35,717 nucleotides of DNA, taken from NCBI GenBank assembly GCA_022511425.1, contig JAFLRO010000024.1:1-35717 (forward strand). The letters run 5' to 3'. The notes under the pieces were generated by a model, which was not told where the DNA came from, did not search any database, and saw only the letters and a list, made by a program, of their open reading frames with translations. The stretch comes from Acetatifactor sp. (lineage in GTDB: Bacteria > Bacillota > Clostridia > Lachnospirales > Lachnospiraceae). Shown here in pieces: positions 16,213-24,756 of the stretch (positions are counted from its first letter, which is position 1; each line of letters starts with the position of its first letter). Both the position numbers and the translations under genes were made by a program.

Positions 16213-17508
16213 ATGTACCGAAAAATTATGGGCTACCTGGAAGCATGGAAAGAAAGCGAACATCGCAAGCCACTTATTTTACAGGGTGCAAGGCAGGTTG
16301 GCAAGACCTACTCCCTTTTGGAGTTCGGGCGCGCCCATTATGAGAATGTGGCTTATTTTAATTTTGAAACTAATCCAAAACTGAATCAGACTTTTGAGGA
16401 GAACATCAATCCTGATTATATAATACCAATCTTGTCCCACATAGCAGGGCAGACTATTGTTCGTGAAAAGACGCTGATTGTGTTTGACGAGGTACAACTC
16501 TGCGAAAGGGCGTTGACCTCACTGAAATATTTTTGCGAGGATGCTCCCGAATACCATATCGCTGTGGCAGGCAGCCTGCTTGGTGTGGCAGTGAACCGTG
16601 CGAAATTCTCTTTTCCTGTGGGTAAAGTTGACATGAAGACCCTGTATCCCATGGATATGGAGGAATTTATGCTGGCAATGGGCCAAACTGACCTCGTGGA
16701 TCAGATTAAAGAAAGCTTTACCAGTGATACCCCTCTGCCATCCGCCATGCACGATGCCGCGATGTTGCTTTACCGTCAATATCTTATTGTGGGCGGTATG
16801 CCTGAATGTGTCAAGCAGTTTGTGGAGACAAAAGACTATATCTTGATCCGCTATACCCAGGATACCATTCTTGCAAGTTATCTGAACGATATGAGCAAGT
16901 ATAACAGCTTGAATGAAATCAAAAAAACACGGCTTTCTTACGATAATATCACCGTTCAGCTTTCCAGGAAAAACACCCGTTTCCAATACAAGCTGATCAA
17001 AAAGGGCGGTCGGGCTTCCGAGTTTGAAAATGCCATAGAATGGCTATGTCTGTCAGGTATCGTATCACGGGTCTACAGGGCCGAAAAAATCAAAAAGCCC
17101 CTCGAAAACTACCGTGATATTGATGCTTTCAAAATCTATGTATCAGATCTTGGGCTGCTCTGCGCAAAAAAAGACCTGGCTTCCAACGACATTCTCTACA
17201 TGGTAGAAGAAATCAATGACTTTAAAGGCGGTATGGTAGAAAATTACGTCAATGTGCAGCTTTCCATAAATGGGTATCAGACTTACTACTGGGAATCCGA
17301 GCGAGGCGCTGAAGTTGATTTTGTCATCCAACGTGACGGCAAGCTGATCCCTATTGAAGTCAAGTCAGCTGACAACACAAAAGCAAAGAGCTTAAAGGTC
17401 TATATGGAAACCTACAAGCCTGAATATGCAATCAAGCTTTCCACGAAAAATTTTAGCTTCCAGGACGGGAAAAAGACCGTTCCACTTTATGCGGCATTCT
17501 GCATTTGA
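16213..17508 (+). CDS. AAA ATPase with DUF4143 C-terminal domain
   Basis: 431 aa from the ATG at 16213, placed 5 nt after GGAGGAG; longer in-frame starts lack this site. Walker A GARQVGKT lies at residues 25-32, Walker B IVFDEVQ near 89-95 and an AGSLLG sensor shortly after. The C-terminal DUF4143 part carries GAEVDFVI (Asp 369) and IPIEVKS (Glu 382, Lys 384), the D...ExK spacing of PD-(D/E)XK nuclease-like folds. Members of this family are widespread and mostly uncharacterised. It lies alone upstream of the two-component module with a 33-bp gap, so read-through is possible, but no functional link is evident. Confidence 0.9.
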   Translation: MYRKIMGYLEAWKESEHRKPLILQGARQVGKTYSLLEFGRAHYENVAYFNFETNPKLNQTFEENINPDYIIPILSHIAGQTIVREKTLIVFDEVQLCERALTSLKYFCEDAPEYHIAVAGSLLGVAVNRAKFSFPVGKVDMKTLYPMDMEEFMLAMGQTDLVDQIKESFTSDTPLPSAMHDAAMLLYRQYLIVGGMPECVKQFVETKDYILIRYTQDTILASYLNDMSKYNSLNEIKKTRLSYDNITVQLSRKNTRFQYKLIKKGGRASEFENAIEWLCLSGIVSRVYRAEKIKKPLENYRDIDAFKIYVSDLGLLCAKKDLASNDILYMVEEINDFKGGMVENYVNVQLSINGYQTYYWESERGAEVDFVIQRDGKLIPIEVKSADNTKAKSLKVYMETYKPEYAIKLSTKNFSFQDGKKTVPLYAAFCI

Positions 17509-17541
17509 ACAAAACAATAGTCGGCACAGGAGAGAACACAT

Positions 17542-18204
17542 ATGACAACTATTGCAGTAATTGAGGATGACACCTATATCGGCGGCTTACTGGAGGAGAC
17601 TTTGACCCAGGAGGGATACGGCGTGCTGCGGGCTTATTCCGGCACGGAGGCATTGCTTTTATTGGAAAAGAGACAGCCTGACTTAATCCTGTTGGATTTG
17701 ATGCTGCCCGGTCTCTCCGGGGAGGAACTGCTGCCCCGGCTGAAGAGTATCCCGATCATTGTGCTCAGCGCCAAGGCAGGGATTGACGATAAAGTAAAAC
17801 TTTTGACGGAAGGGGCAGTGGACTATATGACCAAGCCCTTCGATATCAGGGAACTTCTGGCACGTATTGCCGTCCACCTGAGAAAAACCGGACAGGCAAA
17901 TAGCAGCGCATTGTCTCACAGTGATTTACACCTGAATGTTTCTGCTCAGATGCTGGATGTACACGGTCAGGCTTTACACCTGACCAGAACAGAATTTGCC
18001 ATTCTGAAGTTTCTGATGCAGAATCCCGGCCAGGTAATCTCCAAATCTGCCCTGTTGGATAGGATCAGCCTGGAGATACCGGATTGTACAGAGAACTCCC
18101 TGAAAGTACACATCAGCAACCTGCGTAAGAAACTGAAGACTGTATCTGACAGGGAATACATCGAGTCCGTCTGGGGAATCGGATTCCGACTGCTGCCTGA
18201 ATAA
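17542..18204 (+). CDS. OmpR-family response regulator
   Basis: 220 aa. The receiver domain has the acidic pair in VIEDD, phospho-Asp at residue 52 (LILLDLMLPG) and conserved Lys 98 (DYMTKPFD). A winged-helix DNA-binding domain occupies about residues 125-220 (LTRTEFAILKFLMQNPGQ; SLKVHISNLRKKL). AGGAGAG precedes the ATG at 17542. Its kinase is at 20173-21057, after two ABC genes. The likely target is the tandem TTTAC site between this gene and the ATPase gene. Confidence 0.95.
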   Translation: MTTIAVIEDDTYIGGLLEETLTQEGYGVLRAYSGTEALLLLEKRQPDLILLDLMLPGLSGEELLPRLKSIPIIVLSAKAGIDDKVKLLTEGAVDYMTKPFDIRELLARIAVHLRKTGQANSSALSHSDLHLNVSAQMLDVHGQALHLTRTEFAILKFLMQNPGQVISKSALLDRISLEIPDCTENSLKVHISNLRKKLKTVSDREYIESVWGIGFRLLPE

Positions 18205-18241
18205 AAACCTCAGCAGCAAATGTATTGCAGAGCATTAAATC

Positions 18242-18297
18242 TTTACGAAATATTTACTCTTTTCTTTACCGCTCTCTTAACCATTCTCCGCTATACT
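18242..18297 (+). promoter_or_regulatory. Tandem TTTAC-like boxes and -10 of ABC/kinase operon
   Basis: TTTAC occurs at 18242, 18253 and 18265, and a TTAAC variant follows at 18277. The 11-12 bp spacing puts all copies on one face of the helix, as for OmpR/PhoP-type regulators. A -10-like TATACT lies at 18292-18297 without a good -35, as expected for an activator-dependent promoter. The ATPase gene starts at 18323. Confidence 0.6.
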
Positions 18298-18322
18298 TCT
18301 CCTTGTAAAGGAGGATTTACCT

Positions 18323-19231
18323 ATGGAATATGTATTAGAAACTGCCGGGCTGAAAAAACAGTACGGCCACTTCACAGCCCTGAATAATGTGTCCATGCAC
18401 ATCCCCAGGGGCGCCATCTACGGTTTCGTGGGCAGGAACGGAGCAGGCAAGACCACCCTGATCCGTCTGATCTGTGGCCTACAGCAACCCACATCGGGCG
18501 ACTACACCCTCTTTGGCAAACCCAATACCTCCCGGGATATCCCAGAGTGCCGAAAGCGCATGGGAGCTGTGGTGGAGACGCCCTCCGTATACCTGGGCAT
18601 GACGGCAGAAGACAATCTGAAGGAGCAGTACAGGGTGTTAGGACTGCCTTCCTTCGAGAGCATACCTGAGCTCCTTAAGCTGGTGGGCCTGGAGAACACC
18701 GGCAGCAAAAAAGCCAGGAACTTCTCTCTGGGCATGAAACAGCGCCTTGGCATCGCAATCGCTCTGGCAGGAAATCCGGATTTCCTGGTTCTGGACGAAC
18801 CAGCCAATGGCCTGGATCCCCAGGGAATCATTGAGATGCGGGAATTGATCCTTAAGCTGAACCGGGAGCGACACATCACAGTGCTGATCTCCAGCCACAT
18901 CCTGGACGAACTCTCCCGCCTTGCCACCCATTACGGATTTATTGACAGAGGAACCCTCCTCAAGGAAATCACAGCCCAGGAGTTGGAAGCAGACTGTCGG
19001 AAATGTATCTGTGTCACCGTTGACCATAATAATGCACTGTGCCCGACGCTGGATGAACTGGGTCTGGAGTACCGTATTCTTTCAGAAACCGCGGCTGAAA
19101 TATATGACCAGCCCAACATCACTGACCTGGTGCAAGCCCTGGCAGAAAAGGGCTGTGCCATATTGTCCATCCGTGAACGGGAGGAAAGCCTGGAGAATTA
19201 TTTTATAAATCTCATAGGAACTCTTAAATAG
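18323..19231 (+). CDS. BcrA-like ABC transporter ATP-binding protein
   Basis: 302 aa. Walker A GRNGAGKTT, a degenerate signature FSLGMKQRLGIAIAL, Walker B LVLDEPANGLDPQG and switch His in SSHILDELS are visible. The C-terminal extension of about 80 residues is typical of the bacitracin/lantibiotic-type exporter ATPases. AGGAGG precedes the ATG at 18323. It pairs with the permease 21 bp downstream. Enclosure by a regulator and a kinase gene suggests export of, or self-protection against, a peptide antibiotic or envelope stressor. Confidence 0.93.
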   Translation: MEYVLETAGLKKQYGHFTALNNVSMHIPRGAIYGFVGRNGAGKTTLIRLICGLQQPTSGDYTLFGKPNTSRDIPECRKRMGAVVETPSVYLGMTAEDNLKEQYRVLGLPSFESIPELLKLVGLENTGSKKARNFSLGMKQRLGIAIALAGNPDFLVLDEPANGLDPQGIIEMRELILKLNRERHITVLISSHILDELSRLATHYGFIDRGTLLKEITAQELEADCRKCICVTVDHNNALCPTLDELGLEYRILSETAAEIYDQPNITDLVQALAEKGCAILSIREREESLENYFINLIGTLK

Positions 19232-19252
19232 CGGCGCAGAAAGGAGAAAATT

Positions 19253-20092
19253 ATGACAAGACTTTTATCAGCTGGCTTTGCCAGGTTAATGAAAAATAAA
19301 CTTTTTTGGTTTGGCTGCTTGCTCCTGTCAGGATTTTTCATATTCCTGTTGCTCCATAACTTCAGTGATATGAAACGATATCCTGATTATATACAGTATA
19401 ATAGCGATTCTCTGCTGTTTGCCCCTTTTCAGATCATCGGTATTTTTGCATCCTGTTTTACCGGATTGTTCCTTGGAACGGAATACAGCGACGGCACCCT
19501 GCGCAATAAGTTGATTACCGGCAGAAGCCGACTTCAGGTATATCTGTCCAATATGATCTTGAGCTTTGCTGCTTCCCTTTTCGCCAGCCTGCTCTCCATC
19601 CTGATCAATTGCGTCCTGGGGATCGCCCTATTCGGTCCGCTAACAGCATCATTTCCGCAAATTCTGCAGTATCTGGGACTTGGCATTCTGATGGTGGCAG
19701 CCTATGCAGGAATCTTTACCCTGATTGCCATGGTGATTCCCAGCAAGTCCGCGAGCTCCGTCATTTGCGTCCTTGGTTTTTTCTTGATGCTGATTGCTTC
19801 CACCTATGTCATAGGGCGGCTGGATGCGCAGGAATTCATCATGCCAGGATATGAAATTACCGCAGACGGAGTCCTGCAACCCATGGAACCCATAACCAAT
19901 CCTCGTTACCTGCGCGGCATGACAAGAAAACTTTATGAGTTTTTCCGTGATCTCCTTCCCACAAGCCAGGGCTCGCTGCTGATGGCCGGAATGGTGGAGC
20001 GACCTTGGGTTCAGGCTGCATGCGCCTTGGGAGTCACGATTCTGACCACTTATTCCGGTATTTTTCATTTTAATAGAAAAAACCTGAAATAA
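19253..20092 (+). CDS. ABC-2 type permease of BcrA-like exporter
   Basis: 279 aa, six likely helices. The first is near LFWFGCLLLSGFFIFLLL, followed by an outer loop and the cytoplasmic motif GTEYSDGTLRNKLITG, which is typical of ABC-2 permeases of lantibiotic-immunity type. AAAGGAG precedes the ATG at 19253. It forms the membrane half of the exporter with the upstream ATPase. Confidence 0.92.
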   Translation: MTRLLSAGFARLMKNKLFWFGCLLLSGFFIFLLLHNFSDMKRYPDYIQYNSDSLLFAPFQIIGIFASCFTGLFLGTEYSDGTLRNKLITGRSRLQVYLSNMILSFAASLFASLLSILINCVLGIALFGPLTASFPQILQYLGLGILMVAAYAGIFTLIAMVIPSKSASSVICVLGFFLMLIASTYVIGRLDAQEFIMPGYEITADGVLQPMEPITNPRYLRGMTRKLYEFFRDLLPTSQGSLLMAGMVERPWVQAACALGVTILTTYSGIFHFNRKNLK

Positions 20093-20124
20093 GCTATGAA
20101 CACTTTGTAATAAGAACATCATCT

Positions 20125-20150
20125 AAGAAGGAAATTTTCATCACCTTCTT
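20125..20150 (+). promoter_or_regulatory. Hairpin between permease and kinase genes
   Basis: AAGAAGG (20125-20131) and CCTTCTT (20144-20150) form a 7-bp stem with a 12-nt loop. There is no U tract, so it may lower kinase expression relative to the exporter without ending transcription. Confidence 0.35.
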
Positions 20151-20172
20151 GCATCCTGCGGGAGGAAAACCT

Positions 20173-21057
20173 ATGCTTCTTTACAGCTGTATTTTGTCTA
20201 TTTTGACTCTTGGCCTCGTATTTAAGCTGATCTTTGTAAAGACAAGCCTGCGAGAGATCGGCCAGGAATTGACCCTTATCTTGATACAGGATACTAACAG
20301 AAGCATAGGTATCTCATCCCGGGATAAAGAACTGCGAAAGCTTGTGACTACACTGAATGAACAGCTGAGCGTCTTACAGAGGGAGCGCCACCGTTATCAG
20401 GATGGCGATAGGGAGCTGAAGGAGGCTGTGACCAATATCTCCCATGACCTGCGGACGCCCCTGACCGCCATCAGCGGTTACCTGGAGCTGTTAAACCGGG
20501 AACAGCACTCTCCTCAGACGAAACGCTGTCTGGAGATTATCCGCAACAGAGTGGATTCCATGAAACAGCTGACAGAAGAGCTGTTCCGCTACTCCCTTGC
20601 CCTGACTGCCGAAAAGGAACAGCCGGAACCGCTCTCCTTGAACACACTGTTGGAAGAATGTCTCTTGTCCTTTTACGAGACATTTCGCCAAAAAGAGATT
20701 GTGCCGACGCTCTCATTTTCTGACACTCCTGTCATACGCAACTTGGACAAATCCGCCATATCCCGTATTTTCAATAATATTATCAGTAACGCAGCAAAAT
20801 ATTGTGTGGATGACTTTTGCGTCACGCTAAATAATGATGGCTCAATCGTATTCTCAAACAACGCACCAAACCTTTCTCCTGTGGCTGCCGCCCGGCTTTT
20901 CGACCGGTTCTACACAGTGGAAAACCTGGATGATTCCACAGGTTTAGGGCTGTCCATTGCAAAGCAGCTGACAGAGCGAATGGGCGGGCTGATTACATCA
21001 GAGTACAAAGAGGGGCAGCTGGTAATAACTGTGATATTTCCTAAAGGGAATGTGTGA
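20173..21057 (+). CDS. Sensor histidine kinase with minimal sensor
   Basis: 294 aa from the ATG at 20173, which follows GGAGGAAAACCT; a TTG at 20149 is unlikely. A single N-terminal helix (residues about 2-23) has no outer domain and is followed by a linker and the HisKA box VTNISHDLRTPLTAISGYLE with phospho-His at residue 91. The HATPase N-box is IFNNIISNAAKY and the G-box STGLGLSIAKQL. The lack of an outer domain suggests it senses the state of the ABC exporter or the membrane itself, as for BceS-like systems. Partner of the regulator at 17542. Confidence 0.94.
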   Translation: MLLYSCILSILTLGLVFKLIFVKTSLREIGQELTLILIQDTNRSIGISSRDKELRKLVTTLNEQLSVLQRERHRYQDGDRELKEAVTNISHDLRTPLTAISGYLELLNREQHSPQTKRCLEIIRNRVDSMKQLTEELFRYSLALTAEKEQPEPLSLNTLLEECLLSFYETFRQKEIVPTLSFSDTPVIRNLDKSAISRIFNNIISNAAKYCVDDFCVTLNNDGSIVFSNNAPNLSPVAAARLFDRFYTVENLDDSTGLGLSIAKQLTERMGGLITSEYKEGQLVITVIFPKGNV

Positions 21058-21143
21058 AACTTGAAACTTCTAAAGAAAATATGCGTCTATATAAGGGAAT
21101 CAACGAGTTAATCAAAATATTTTATTAGGCCGGGAGGTTTCCT

Positions 21144-21737
21144 ATGAAAAAAACTTTAGTACTCATTTCAGCGTTGACTTGCATTTTCATACTGGGAGGC
21201 TGCGCGAATACAGTTCGAGGAGCAGAACTAGATCCCCGGACTTTGACAGAGCCGCCGGAGCTGATAGTGTCTACTGAATACGGCGTGGACCGAGTCACCG
21301 CTCAGTGCAGCAACTACGAGTGGAATATTAAGCTGGAGGGGGATATGATGTCCAGCGTCATTGCCTGTGGTGCCCACCCTCTGGACTCCCCTGGCGGACT
21401 GGGCTACGCTACCCTCTACACCGCCTTCCCTGCCGGAAGCCTGCCGCCTTTGGAGGAGGGGCAGCTACCAGGGGCAATGCTCCCTGTCTTTTATCTGGAT
21501 TTTGGTGAAATTCCACCCGAGACTGTCACTGCTAAACGTTGGCCTGCCTCATATGTAGGCAATGCCAGTGAACACTATAGCGACGGCGAAAATGTGACAG
21601 TGGATAGCTCGGATGGTTTCATGCTTCTTCCCCAGGGAGATGGTGAATTCATCTACGAAATCCATGCTGACTGGGGCCAGATGGGAAGCGCTGACTATGT
21701 CTTCCGTACTGTTCCAGAAGTGCGTGATGAGCCATAG
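21144..21737 (+). CDS. Putative lipoprotein following the ABC/two-component genes
   Basis: 197 aa. Lipoprotein signal with lipobox LGGC (Cys at about residue 20). The mature part has a short linker, then a mostly beta-rich soluble domain with TVTAKRWP and SYVGNASEHYSDGENVTVD segments. Family not recognised. GGGAGG lies before the ATG at 21144. It is the last gene in the plus-strand cluster, 86 bp after the kinase, and may be an extracytoplasmic partner of the exporter or kinase. No conserved catalytic residues are seen. Confidence 0.75.
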   Translation: MKKTLVLISALTCIFILGGCANTVRGAELDPRTLTEPPELIVSTEYGVDRVTAQCSNYEWNIKLEGDMMSSVIACGAHPLDSPGGLGYATLYTAFPAGSLPPLEEGQLPGAMLPVFYLDFGEIPPETVTAKRWPASYVGNASEHYSDGENVTVDSSDGFMLLPQGDGEFIYEIHADWGQMGSADYVFRTVPEVRDEP

Positions 21738-21788
21738 TGTACTGATATATTCACATTTTGGCAGATTAGCGTTGCATTCACCTTTCCG

Positions 21789-24674
21789 TCACTTTCTGTG
21801 TAGCCGCAGCACCGTCACGGAATAGGCCGGAACAGTGTAATTGAATTGGGAAGTGATCCCTGATATCTGTGAACTCTCCATGGTGACCACTTCCTCCCTG
21901 CCCAGGATATTGTCGTCTGCCAGGCTCTTTCCCGCGACTAAATCCACATCCGCTGTATCCTCCAGATCTCCTGCATCTGTAATGTCGATAGCATAGGTCT
22001 TTTCAGCCCCTGTTTCATTCACCAGCTTCACTATGATATCCCCTGTCTCATCAGTGCTCACCACCTGATAGGACTCGGCCTGCTCAACATCGGACAGGTC
22101 ATAGTCAATCATCAGTTTATCGTCCAGATAACACTTTACGCAGGTATCCAGCACTTCAATTTTGATGGTATAAGTCTGACCGGTCTTAATGACACAGCGT
22201 GACACGGTTCCCGACACCTGGTCGGACTTTACGCCCTCCTTCACCTGCTGCAGACACGACACTGTATTGTTCCAGCCGCCGATATTCCAGAAGAAATTGT
22301 TGTCCTTACCTCCCACCGCAAAAGGAATCAAAAAGCCCTCCTGGCCGCCCGTCTTTGTAGCTTCCACTGTATAGGTATAGTTATTCCAGCTCTCGTCGCC
22401 GAAATAGATAGCCGATCCTGTGGTGGAATACCGGTTAGTGTCAGTGGTGGATGAACTCTGTATCAGTTCGCCGTCCACAATACTCCAGTTCCCGTCAGAC
22501 ACTTTTTCCCACTGACCCAGAGAATCTGAAGAAAAATCGTCCTCAGCCAACACTTTCCCCGTGTTGTTATCAACGATCTTCACATTGTCAAACTTCACCG
22601 CTGTATTCCATGATGCTACACCAACCTTGCCCTGTAACGCGGAAGACAGGGTTAGCTCAGCTCCCTCCAGTTCTGAGGATAGTAGTGCCGTTCCGGCATT
22701 CAGGGAGAAAACCTTCTGTACATAATAATTGACAGAACAAGTCACTTGATGATTGTTGAACCAGATCAGATCCGGTGCCCAATGAGTAGCCGTCAGATTG
22801 CCGAACAGCGGCGCATAAGCTGACATCACCACAATATCGCCATTCCTCTCCAGCCCCGTCATATAGGCGGCCTCTGCCAGCGCCGCCCGCCAATTGTTGG
22901 CCTGCGCCGCGTATTCTCCTAAGAATACATCCATACCGCCGCCGTAGATCGAATCTGTCATGTTCCCGGTATCCCTACTGTAATTATCTTCATCATAATA
23001 GTCAGCATGAGAGAGAAACCAGTCCGGCGTATTATAGTAATGATGGTCGATAGCGCCTGCAAAATCTGTGATTTCACGGTTCTCATTCTCCTCAAGCCAC
23101 TCGGCAGCTAAATTATATGCTGCCATGTACATACTGTGCCCGCTGTCACCATCGTCGGTTCCCGCCGTGAAAATCAGCTGAATATCCCCGTATAGCCCCG
23201 GATCTTCCTCCCTCGCAGCGATAAATGCCTCCACAAATGCCTGATAGCGTCGAAAGAAATCGGTTCCCCAGTTCTCGTTACCGATTCCGATATACTTCAG
23301 CTGAAAAGGTTCCTCATGCCCCATGGAAATGCGGAGTGCTCCCCACTTGGTATCTGCGCCGCCCCGACAGAATTCCACGAGATCCAGAGCATCCTGAATA
23401 TAGCCATAAAATTCTTCCGATGTCAGGGAAGGACCCGAACCGCTTCCCTGAGCCATACAGCCCATACCGCAGTTAAGCACGGGCACCCCGATAGCGCCGA
23501 TGTCCTCCGCCAGGAGGAAATACTCATAAAATCCCAACCCGTAAGTCATGTAAGAGGGGTTTGCATCGTTGGTTGTCCTCTCATCCGTCCAAATATTCTG
23601 TCCCATCTTCCTGGCCGCCACATCACCGTAAACGCCGTTGAATTCCAAGGGTTCCCCATCCCTTCCCACGCCGATGGAGTCCTTCCAGTCGTAGGCTTTC
23701 TCCAGGGTGACTCCTTCCACCACGCAGCCGCCCGGGAACCTTAGAAAGGCCGGGTGCAATTCCTCCAGCTTCTCCGCCAGGTCCTTTCTGAGACCGTTTT
23801 TCCTGCCCTTGTAGGTATCCTGCGGGAAAAGTGACACCATGTCAACAGCTGCTGCGCCCCGGTCGATGGTAACCTGTAGCCTCACGCCGCTGTAAGCGGT
23901 CACAGACGGTGTCAGTACAAGCTCATACTTTTCCCACTGGTCCGTCAAGCCCGGGATTTCACTTTCCGCCACCACTTCTCCATCCACCGTGATTGCAGCG
24001 TGAATGGGTCCCGTATATCCGTCCAGACCTCTTGCATAGATGGAGAAGTCATAACCGGCACTCTCCGTCACCGCCATACCGTCCAGAAAACCTCTGTTGG
24101 CGATTCCCGCAGAACCGTCGGAGCCATTCTCCAACACCATGTAATTGGGATTGTTCTCGTTCAAGGCTCCCGCCTTATCTCCGGTCTCCACCCGTGCTGT
24201 GATTTCCCCCACATCACTCCACCCGTGCTTTTCATCTCCTTGGGCCAGACTGGTAAACTCAAAGGAGCGGTTCTGTACCATCTCCGCATACAGACCGCCG
24301 TCCGCAGCAAAGTTGATATCCTCAATAAAGATACCGTACAGAAGTTCACTGATATCATGGACCTGGCTGCCCGCGTCGATGTTCAATGCATAATTGGTGT
24401 TTGTGGTGTCATATGCGCTAAGCTCTCCCGCTATGCCGTATACACCGCTGTGGTCCGCTCCTGTCAGTGTATCATATTGTTTTACCTGTTCCCCGGAGGG
24501 ACCGGTCTGTCCTGCATTGTCCCGGTTTCCTGCTTCTCCTGCACCTTCTCCGTCTGCATGACCTTCCCCGGTACAGCCCACACAGCACACCCACAGGCTC
24601 AGGCAAAGAAGGATGCCAAGCGCTTTCCGTAAAAACTTTCTCCGTCTTCCCATCCCGCCGAATTCTCTATTCAA
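21789..24674 (-). CDS. GH51 alpha-L-arabinofuranosidase lipoprotein, multidomain
   Basis: About 961 aa. The start is taken as TTG at 24674, which has GGAGGAAGG upstream; an ATG at 24653 lacks a good site and an ATG at 24728 adds a non-signal N-terminus. A lipobox-like VGC follows the hydrophobic run, so the enzyme is probably anchored outside. The GH51 hallmark GIFIEDINFAADGGLYAE comes first, then an inserted beta-sandwich resembling a CBM4/9 module. The catalytic barrel has acid/base Glu in GIGNENWG and nucleophile Glu in VFLGEYAAQ. A second beta-sandwich of about 170 residues (starting near LAEDDFSSDSLGQW) resembles DUF1080/CBM66-type modules and interrupts the C-terminal sandwich. It should release arabinose from plant arabinoxylan or arabinan. 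Confidence 0.88.
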   Translation of the reverse strand: MNREFGGMGRRRKFLRKALGILLCLSLWVCCVGCTGEGHADGEGAGEAGNRDNAGQTGPSGEQVKQYDTLTGADHSGVYGIAGELSAYDTTNTNYALNIDAGSQVHDISELLYGIFIEDINFAADGGLYAEMVQNRSFEFTSLAQGDEKHGWSDVGEITARVETGDKAGALNENNPNYMVLENGSDGSAGIANRGFLDGMAVTESAGYDFSIYARGLDGYTGPIHAAITVDGEVVAESEIPGLTDQWEKYELVLTPSVTAYSGVRLQVTIDRGAAAVDMVSLFPQDTYKGRKNGLRKDLAEKLEELHPAFLRFPGGCVVEGVTLEKAYDWKDSIGVGRDGEPLEFNGVYGDVAARKMGQNIWTDERTTNDANPSYMTYGLGFYEYFLLAEDIGAIGVPVLNCGMGCMAQGSGSGPSLTSEEFYGYIQDALDLVEFCRGGADTKWGALRISMGHEEPFQLKYIGIGNENWGTDFFRRYQAFVEAFIAAREEDPGLYGDIQLIFTAGTDDGDSGHSMYMAAYNLAAEWLEENENREITDFAGAIDHHYYNTPDWFLSHADYYDEDNYSRDTGNMTDSIYGGGMDVFLGEYAAQANNWRAALAEAAYMTGLERNGDIVVMSAYAPLFGNLTATHWAPDLIWFNNHQVTCSVNYYVQKVFSLNAGTALLSSELEGAELTLSSALQGKVGVASWNTAVKFDNVKIVDNNTGKVLAEDDFSSDSLGQWEKVSDGNWSIVDGELIQSSSTTDTNRYSTTGSAIYFGDESWNNYTYTVEATKTGGQEGFLIPFAVGGKDNNFFWNIGGWNNTVSCLQQVKEGVKSDQVSGTVSRCVIKTGQTYTIKIEVLDTCVKCYLDDKLMIDYDLSDVEQAESYQVVSTDETGDIIVKLVNETGAEKTYAIDITDAGDLEDTADVDLVAGKSLADDNILGREEVVTMESSQISGITSQFNYTVPAYSVTVLRLHRK

Positions 24675-24756
24675 TACCTTCCTCCAAGCATTTAATGCTC
24701 CTTTCTCAGTAGCGCCGGGCTGTCTCATTCTGCATAATCCCGCACTCCGGTTACAC

